The notes below the pieces were generated by a model, which made no database searches, was not told the DNA's origin, and saw only the letters and a list, made by a program, of their open reading frames with translations. Of a stretch of DNA of 64,000 bases, positions 56,390-64,000 are shown in pieces (positions within the stretch are counted from its first letter, which is position 1; each line of letters opens with the position of its first letter). The translations under genes were made by a program, and so were the position numbers. This DNA is from Gordionus sp. m RMFG-2023 (taxonomy: Eukaryota > Nematomorpha > Gordioida > Chordodea > Parachordodidae). Where the stretch lies: assembly GCF_954871325.1 (NCBI RefSeq), contig NC_088778.1, forward strand, positions 11,975,882 through 12,039,881, in the 5' to 3' direction.

Positions 56390-57882
56390 TTCAGGAATAG
56401 ATAAGAGGTTAATAAAAAAAAATTGAGATCTTTATTATTTTCCGTCGATAATTTAAATTTAAAAATTTTATTACGAAAATAAAGCAAAAATAAAATTTAT
56501 TACCGTTTAAAATATTTTAATTTTCTTTGACAATATGTTATTAAAAAATAAAAATAAACTATTTTAAAAAAACGGATAAAATCCAATACAGTTCAAGAAT
56601 TTCCACCAAGAGAAAATGAAAATAAAATGATTTAAAGGAGAAAGGATGGAATGGAATGAACTAAATCTTCATATATATTTTCCAACTTCGTGCACGCATA
56701 AATAATAGAATATTATGTTTTAATTATGAAATTTATCTCTTATGTAATTTATTTTTTTTGAGTTAGCGGGCCAACTGTTTTTTTGTAAATAATTTAATAG
56801 TATAAATTGTTTGGTTTTGGGGTAAAAAAAGAGAATTAAGTGAATTTAATTCCAGGATGGTAAATTAAATGAAATTATATTTTATAAAAATAAAGTATAA
56901 ATATAAACAATATTTTTTTTATTATTATATAAAATTAAATTAATATTGTTATTTTTATTATGAAACGCAAAAAAATCAGATAGAAAAAAAACACATTTTT
57001 CATCTTTTATTAAATTCCTATTCCATATAGGGGAATCAGCAGGATCTGTTTTTTCTTTCTTTTGATAATTATTAACGTTTTAATTTTCATTATTTTCATC
57101 ATCTCATGTTTTTTCAGATAATATTAAAAGTAAACAATATTTTTAAATTATTTTATTTCGAGTTTAATTATTATTAATTCACTTTAAAAAAAGATCTTTT
57201 AAATTTGATTTTCTTTTAGCGTTTATGGAGGTAGCGAAATTTTTCCTTACAAAATATAGTAACGTATCTTAATTTTTAATTAACATAATTGTTTATGTTA
57301 CGTAAAATGTTTGTAATTGAAAAATAAATAAATAAATTTCTTTTAAAAATGAATAGTGTTATTTTTTTTTGTCCGAAATTTAAAAATTGTAAATTATTTG
57401 CAGATACAATCATTCACTACCTTTGTTTTTTCAAAAATAAAATTTCGACTAATAAAATATAGGAAATTTAAAAAATGTTGATGGCGCAAATTTAGATATT
57501 TCCAAGAATTCGAAGATATATTTTTAGAATTCAACCTTGCATTTCCTTTTTCTAAGGCAGGGCATTTTTTAACTGATAAAGAATATTAGTTTGGTTAAAA
57601 ATTACGGTTCGTAAAAAATAATATCAGATTGGTTTTTTACTTAAGACCTGGTTCGAAATCTTTCCTATACAATCTTCTTGGAATTATGTATTATAGGGTA
57701 CACTTTTAGAATTTTTTAATATTAAAACAATCCTAAATTTCGGCTAATAATTTTCGAGAACAAAATAACAATAATAATAATTGAAATTTCTTACGGAAGG
57801 GAGAGGGGGCTTTCCCATATGATTTTTTATTGAAAAGCCTCACTTTTTGGTTTGGTTAAATTTTATTGAAACAATACCACTT
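56390..57882. other. AT-rich 5' flank of the host gene
   Basis: Upstream of the first coding exon. No promoter element can be asserted in this composition, and no exon or other gene was recognised. Confidence 0.4.
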
Positions 57883-57890
57883 CCCTCTAC

Positions 57891-58110
57891 TAGTGTTTCT
57901 AAATAGCACGATTCGGGTCGATTTTAAAAACGGCCCAAGCAAGATATAACCAAAATAACATTATGTCAGCCTAATGGTTTTGCACTTAGCTGGCAGAAAT
58001 GCTTGGACATCTATTTGCAAAATCTCGATGCTTACATAATATTATTTTAGCTAAAATCTTAATAGGGCCTTTTTGAAAAATCGACCTAAATCGGGCTTTT
58101 ACTAACACTA
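57891..58110. mobile_element. 220-bp miniature hAT, tip type TAGTGTTTCTAAATAGC
   Basis: Starts TAGTGTTTCTAAATAGC and ends CTAACACTA; flanked by an exact 8-bp duplication CCCTCTAC (57883-57890, 58111-58118). Subterminal GGGTCGATTT and AAATCGACC are inverted. The core has the same TTGGACATCTATTTGCAA and CGATGCTTACATAA landmarks as the elements at 18.1 and 36.7 kb. Confidence 0.9.
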
Positions 58111-58482
58111 CCCTCTACCCCCTTTATACAAAAAAAAGTAAACAATATGCCACTATAAACAATAATTTGAAAGAAAAATAAAAATGAATAATATTTTTAA
58201 ATCACTTTATTTATTTTTAATGAAAAATAACTTAGGTTCAAGACCAGGGTTGCCAGATTTATTCAAAGCAAAGCGGGAGAATTTAACCATAATTCAAAAA
58301 AAGAATTTATAACAAATATTATTAATTTTTCTCCGGTAATTATTTTTTTATTTATATGAATATATCTAATACGCAATAATAAAACAAAGTAAGATCGCGA
58401 TATTATTTAAAAAATCAGTACATATCTTTATTCATATTTTTCGGAAGATTCTTGTTTAGTTTTATTTTAGGTTACATATTCC

Positions 58483-58878
58483 TTAAATCTTTACAAATAT
58501 ATAATTAAAAATATGTTTGATCATTAATTCAGCTTTTAAAGCTGGTAAAGATAATTGATTACGATCTTTCCTCCAGAAATTTTTAATTTCAACTAAATAT
58601 GCATTCTGAATCAGCGTTTTAATGTGGTACCGATCATATAATATCGCATGTTTTTTCAAAATTTGGCGCAATATTCTTTGAAAAAAAGTATCCATTTGTT
58701 TAGCTAAATTAGTTATATCATTATTAGAAACTACCCTCACCCTATCATGTGATGCTTCCGCATATAGAGTAGGAGTCGTTCTATGCACAGGAATGCTGGG
58801 TTCAGCAAAAATACGGGGTTTCAGGGCCTTCACATCCCTATACTTGGTTCTATCACATCTATTGGATAACGAAATCAA
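58483..58878 (-). pseudogene. Unrecognised 131-codon minus-strand frame
   Basis: An open frame rich in Arg, Lys, Ile and Leu, including LAKQMDTFFQRILRQILKKH and YHIKTLIQNAYLVEIKNFW. The composition looks like real protein (a helical, basic C-terminal half). It overlaps the left edge of the pol fossil on the other strand and could be a transposon-derived C terminus. Function unknown. Confidence 0.35.
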
Positions 58879-58879
58879 G

Positions 58880-60165
58880 GGGCCAACAGCCTATGCATGG
58901 CGAACTATCCAAAGCGAAAGTAAACTATTCCACCGTAGAGAAAGAAGTCCTAGCCATAATCTTTAAGGTTTAAGATTTAGGCCCTTCCTTTTAGGAAGAC
59001 AATTTGCCATAAACACCGACTACAAATCGTTGCTAGCCATATATTAAAACAAATTATTAAACCCACCATGACATTCTCGAGGTTATAACTATGAGATTCA
59101 TTTTATCAGGATTCAATTTCAACATTACTTGCCGCCTATTCCGGTTACCCTTGAAGTAGACCCCAAGATGACGAAGTCAATCAATGCATACAAACCCAAT
59201 ACCATTTATCAGAAACAAAATAGAATCCTTAACTTTACAGGATCCCAAATTATCACCATTACATCCGAGACGGTTGGCCCTCAATGATAACCACATTGGA
59301 ATTTTGAAAATATAAATCGAAATGAATTGTCAGCAAACGGAGCTATAATCGTCCACGAATTTATCGTTCCACGAAACTTACGACCATCAAGGAAAATACT
59401 TCCAGGGTTCCATTTCATCCATGGTCTTTATCCCACAAAGTAGGTGAAAGAGTGCATATAGATCTAGTTGGTTCACTATATAAACTACATTGGTTAGTAC
59501 TGATTAATTCCTATTTCATATAGCTAAAAATCTCCCTCCTAGTCAAACTTTTCATATGAAACCGAAATTCAAACGCAACGAACCAACTTCCTAATACCAT
59601 ATAGGAACATTCCTAATCCTGCCACTCAAACACCAGCGATACTATATATAGGACGTGATATCCGACTTCAGTTAGACCTCCTGCAGGAAAAGCTCTTCCA
59701 CAACTGCTGACTTACACAAAGGAGACCTTATATGGGAGCCAACACCTCCACATACCCAACCTTTCAAGGGCCCATTGTGTACTACGTCAAAACCATATCA
59801 AAAACTCAACGATTTTATTGTCCGGATATCCGACACCTTGATGTAGAAAGTCTGAGGGAAGGAGAAGCATATGAAGACTCGGTGGAATTATGACCACAGA
59901 CAATCTCTTTGGGATAGATCACCTAGTGTGATATCAATTAATCAGTTATCCCGCACCACCGAATTGAAACAAATCTCTTATGGTACCCTCAACTCAACCA
60001 GTGATCAAAACCCTACCTCGAGCCCACCTACGCCATCTAAAAGTTTCGCCGAGAGTCCCGAGGTCCCTCAAAGGAAGATCTGGACTCTCTAGCCGGAAAT
60101 AAGAGATCCGCTAAGCCACACCCGGGTAGCAGATTGTTAAGCCGGGAGGCATTTTAACAATCCCA
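58880..60165 (+). mobile_element. Ty3/gypsy-like LTR element pol fossil
   Basis: Plus-strand remnants of an LTR-element polyprotein: an RNase H-like stretch (about 58890-59030) with the EKEVLAI and TDYKSL landmarks, then more decayed sequence that may be integrase (about 59330-59520), and a Pro/Ser-rich C-terminal frame at 59871-60092. A purine-rich AGCCGGGAGGCA at about 60140 may be its polypurine tract. No LTRs were identified. It is old and broken many times. Confidence 0.65.
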
Positions 60166-60169
60166 CTTA

Positions 60170-61350
60170 GTTTTCTTTGTCTACATTCACATTTAATAAA
60201 TCAAAAATACATGATAATTCATGAAAGTAATTTTTAAATTTAAGCTATTTTTGATATAATGAAAATTTACATATTTATATGTTTAATATTTTTATACTTA
60301 TTATTATTATATCTAAATTAGAGATATTCTATTAGGTTTTGGTAGGGGAATTATTTCTTTCCAGAAAAAAAGATTTAGTTAGCATAATATCAAATATCTC
60401 AAGTCCAGAAGAAGCAGAAAGTTTTTTATCTGTCTATAAACGAAAAACAAAGATTGCTTGAATTGTATGCCATTTTTTAAAACCTAAAAGATACACACTT
60501 AATGAATAAAATATTTACTATTTAATTAATATTCATCATGTTGTTAAAAAAATATATCTGCATTAAAACAACCAATTTATTCAGATTGATCTTTTCAAAT
60601 GGAAACGTCAGTATCACAATATTTCATCCAACAAAGAAAATAATTATGCAATTAATCTTTGCTATATTACAATTATATCCTAATCTAATCATCGTTTTCA
60701 GAATACAGATTCATTAAGGCAGCTTAGAATTGATTATAATTGTTATATTCATATTATTAATTTTTAATTACATTTTTCCAACTTTAGAAAAATATTAAAT
60801 GGTATAATTAATCTTTAAATTTATAACTAAAATAATTAGATATTCAATTAAGACCAAGACTCCTTCATTAAACTCAAGCATCAAACAACACAAAAAATTA
60901 AATATTGTTATTGTATAACTATTTATTATTATATATATATGATTTATAATAAAAATAAAATTTAGCTTACATAATAAATTTCGCCGTAAAAATAGATAAA
61001 TAAATATATATATATAAATTTTATTTTCAAATTTTATATTAAAAATATTACAATAAGATAAATTTTTGGTTATAAATATTAACATACCATATCTATATAA
61101 AGAAATATATATATTTAAAAAAAATATAATTTTTAATTAATGTTTTGTAGCATTGGGTAAATTTTTTTTATATTAAATGATAAAGATCTAAGTCTTTTTT
61201 GTGAAAATTGATTTTATGACCAATTCTTTTTTTGTTGTTGATGGGAATTTTCGTCTGGATATTGAAGTTGGTTGTATACCAATTTTTGACTCTTTCTTAT
61301 AGAATTTAGATTGTGATACTAAAAACTTAGCTGCTTGGTTAGGTGTTTTT
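60170..61350. other. Very AT-rich spacer
   Basis: Mostly A/T with TA runs; short Ile/Phe/Tyr open frames are composition artefacts. Nothing recognised. Confidence 0.5.
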
Positions 61351-61356
61351 ATTTTA

Positions 61357-61644
61357 TTAATCATAAATATTTTTTTTTAAATTATATTTGGGTACATTCC
61401 CAATATACAATTTTGAAAAATAATCTAAATCTTTAAACATATCAATATCATGGCTGTCAACCATAGATTTATCAACAACTATAGTTATTTGTTTGGTTGT
61501 ATTACGAATAATTAAATTTTCATCAATAATATCAATTTTGTCATTAGTAAATATTAATTCATCAAAGCGACCTCCATATTTTCTTAAACCTTCTTTATTT
61601 ATTATATCAAATTCTTTTACATTCCTTTGAATCAAGTACGACAA
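61357..61644 (-). CDS. Unrecognised 95-codon frame, possibly a laminin-G-like exon
   Basis: Encodes KYGGRFDELIFTNDKIDIID and later TKQITIVVDKSMVDSHDIDM, ending FSKLYIGNVPKYNLKKN. The succession of strands, VVD in the middle and LYIGNVP near the end recall laminin-G domains (xxVDxx ... LYIGGxP), but the match is short. It is balanced in composition against very AT-rich flanks, suggesting real coding sequence. About 60 bases downstream on the same strand another frame reads KIKTPNQAAKFLVSQSKFYK. It could be an exon of a second host gene or a transposon piece. Confidence 0.35.
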   Translation of the reverse strand: MSYLIQRNVKEFDIINKEGLRKYGGRFDELIFTNDKIDIIDENLIIRNTTKQITIVVDKSMVDSHDIDMFKDLDYFSKLYIGNVPKYNLKKNIYD

Positions 61645-61773
61645 TGTTTTAGGATATCAAATTCATTTCTTATTTTATTTATCAAAAAAAAACACACGAT
61701 TCCCAAGAATGATATATATATTTTTTTTTATAATTTAATAACGCGAAAACATTATTATGAATAATAAACAGTC

Positions 61774-62530
61774 TAGAGGTCTGCATACCCAATGTTTTAA
61801 AAAAAATTTAACCCGTCCGCTCATCCCGCCCATAGTTTTCAAATTAGTCTAAAATCCTAGCCTACATGTCCGCCCGCCCATTAGTTAAAAAATTTTTACC
61901 CACCTATTATTTATGAAAAATTTTTAACCCAAGCCTGCTATTATAAAATTTAATTAGGCCAATCTTTCAATTTTTTAAGCATCTAATAAAAAAAATTAGC
62001 ATTACACCTTTACAAAAAGTTTTATAATTTGGGAAATTACTATATAAGCATAAAAAAATATTCAATTTAAATTATATATGATTTATTTGATCAAATAAAA
62101 TAATGAAATGTAATTATAATACAAAAATAATAATGAATCAACATTTTCTGGATTCAAATACATTCTTCTTTGCTCTAAAAACCTTCAGCAATGATAAATC
62201 TTCGTTCAGAAGAAACACTAGTTGCAGGAATTGCCAATATATTTTTTGCTAATTGATAGCTTTGGCATCTCTTTCATGTCGTTTCCACCAAAGTAGTTTT
62301 AAATATACAAAAAAAGTTTATTTATTTTAAGAAAAAACTTTATATGATACCAAAAAAGGACATTCTAATTTTTAATATCTAAAAAAGTTCATAAGGACAA
62401 TTTTTTATTAATATTTACTTAAATGAATTTAAATTTTTTTTAACCCGACCGCCCATTGTTTAAATTTCTTAACCCGCCCACCCACTTAGATGGGCGGGTG
62501 GGCCGACACTCCGCCCAATACAGACCCCTA
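61774..62530 (-). mobile_element. hAT element with GGCGGG arrays (second copy)
   Basis: Tips TAGAGGTCTGCATACCCAATG and TAGGGGTCTGTATTGGGCGG (inverted), flanked by AAACAGTC/AATCAGTC (8-bp duplication, one change). CCCGCC/GGCGGG repeats lie inside both ends. At about 62270-62110 the minus strand encodes the same hAT C terminus as the 32776-33758 element (LEQRRMYLNPENVDSLLFL), interrupted by a stop. Same family, opposite orientation, more decayed. Confidence 0.9.
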
Positions 62531-62539
62531 AATCAGTCC

Positions 62540-63290
62540 ACAACGATTTAGAGTTTTGATTGGCAACTTATATAATAATATTACAATGAAAAATAATGCT
62601 ATAATCCTTTGAATATTCCTATATATATTGTACAATTTAAAACTAAAACTAATGTCACAATATTAAATGCTAATCTGAAATTCTGCCACATCCACACCTT
62701 TATGGGCGAGAGGCAGATCAGGACTCCGGAATTACACTAATAATATTTGATATAAAAACTACCGCATGTAAAAATTTATTTGAAACTAATAATATATATT
62801 TTTTAATAATAAAACCTCACGCCCCGGTATGACTAAATATTGCATAGCTAAACTGCATTGCTAAAATACATTGCTAAAAGGCAATTAATCATAATCAATC
62901 AAAATTTGAATATATAATATATTTTTTTAAATAATTTTCATAAACATTTTTTTAGTGTACATAAATCAAATTTTTTTGGGTAAAAAATTGAGCTTAAATA
63001 TCAAATAATTTATAATTCTATTTTAACGTAATATTATTTGAAAAAGAATATATTTACTTAAATTTTATTTTTCAATTGCAAAATTTAACAAATATATATC
63101 CATAAGAGGGCGTTAAATACATAAATATGAAAATATATTCTTAGGAAACCAGAATAATTATTGGATAGCGCTTTTTTCATATTTGGGTGTAAATACATGT
63201 GAAAAACCTAAAAAAAATTTTAAAAATATAGGTTTCTTTGACATTTAATTAATGAGTAGTTTTAGAATCGAAAATTAATAGAAAATTTGT
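62540..63290. other. AT-rich spacer
   Basis: No gene recognised. A/T tracts and a few words shared with the tandem repeat that follows (for example CATTGCTAAAA near 62870). Confidence 0.4.
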
Positions 63291-63295
63291 AAAGA

Positions 63296-63990
63296 ACATA
63301 TTGCTGGCGTTATTGATCAAAATCTCTTCATTTTTGGTTTATAAGTGTATATTTAGATGTTAAACATTAGCCTAAAAAATATTTTGAAAATATTATGATT
63401 TGACCGAATGCCGAGCTCAAAACCGACAACTTATATTCGATCGACCAAATTTGGTATTAATATAATTTGGAAAATAATCATTTTTGGTTTATTTTTCTAT
63501 AAATACGTGTAAATCATTATCCGAGATAATATTTTAAAAATATCGTGATTTGACAGATAACCGATTTGAAACCGGGCCAATGACTAAATACTGCATTGAT
63601 GGCGTTATCCATGGAAAATTCTTCATTTTTAGTTTATACGTGATAAACAACGTGTTAAGCATTATCCTAAATAATTTTATGAAAATATTATGATTTGACC
63701 GAATGGCGAGCTCAAAATCGATTACTTACTAAATATTCGATCGACCAAATTTGTAGTAATATTATTTGGAAAATGTTCATTTTTGATTTATTTATATACG
63801 TGTTAAACATTATCCCAAAAAATATTTTTAAAATATCGTGATTTGACCGATGACCGATTTGAAACCGAAATACTGCATTGCTGGTTATCCATGGAAAATT
63901 CTTCATTTTTGGTTTATGTTGTAATATTCGTTAAATTTGTACTTTATATTTAATTTGCATAAAGTGTTCTTTTGGATTTATTATTATAAC
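63296..63990. repeat. Tandem repeat of about 285 bp, running to the window edge
   Basis: Units start at about 63298, 63592 and 63872, each with GCATTG(C/A)TGG(CGTTAT), TCTTCATTTTTGGTTTAT and TTATGATTTGACCGAATG. Each unit contains two half-units sharing TTTTGGTTTAT...CGTG...AACATTATCC and (T/C)GTGATTTGAC. The last unit is cut by change of sequence near 63930 or continues beyond the window. Confidence 0.8.
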
Positions 63991-64000
63991 GCGTGATAAA

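Noticed and set aside
60795-61085. 96-codon Ile/Phe/Tyr-rich frame
   Set aside because: It is explained by TA-rich composition.

Overview
The window is a piece of an AT-rich animal nuclear genome. Split genes with GT-AG introns, LINEs, hAT and pogo DNA transposons, LTR-element fossils, miniature inverted-repeat elements and microsatellites are all present, and there is no bacterial gene organisation. One host gene is recognised with confidence. It is on the minus strand between 56353 and 15104 and encodes an ALP/Enigma-family muscle protein with the order PDZ, ZM motif, LIM1 and then three C-terminal LIM domains, which is the layout of Drosophila Zasp52 and nematode alp-1. This points to an invertebrate, probably a protostome; the species cannot be named from the sequence. 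Thirteen exons totalling 2003 coding bases were placed by hand. All their splice phases agree except at the junction after the PDZ exons, so at least one exon there is missing from this annotation.

Layout. From 1 to 15.1 kb, downstream of the host gene, lies a graveyard of elements: a hAT with an ATCGGC motif (398-2818) holding a CTCTT microsatellite, an LTR fossil (2877-7024) with a pogo-like transposon inserted in it (3923-6250), a GAGTCG-motif element (7792-11698) carrying part of a LINE, a TA-flanked miniature element and a second LINE fragment. From 15.1 to 56.4 kb is the host gene. Its long introns hold nearly all the other elements: a decayed LINE at 17.7-19.5 kb, a five-level nest of DNA transposons at 21.2-29.8 kb, a LINE endonuclease fragment at 31.7 kb, an RTE-like LINE at 39.7-41.5 kb and a hAT containing an LTR element containing a further repeat at 45.3-49.9 kb. 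From 56.4 to 64 kb, upstream of the gene, are a miniature element, an LTR-element pol fossil, an unrecognised ORF, another hAT and a tandem repeat running towards the window edge.

The most striking pattern concerns the hAT-like elements. Many share a tip of the form TAGnGnTCTGCA, TAGTGnTG or CAGGGnTnCGAACC and are flanked by 8-bp target duplications that can be read directly. Just inside the tip each family repeats its own short motif many times (GAGTCG, GGCGGG, GGTTCG, CGGGTT, GGCCCG, GTAACTAGTTAC, ATCGGC, or GCGAATGCATTATA). Three 220-bp miniature elements even share one core while carrying different tips. Two insertions sit 15 and 26 bases inside introns, immediately after a 5' splice site of the host gene.
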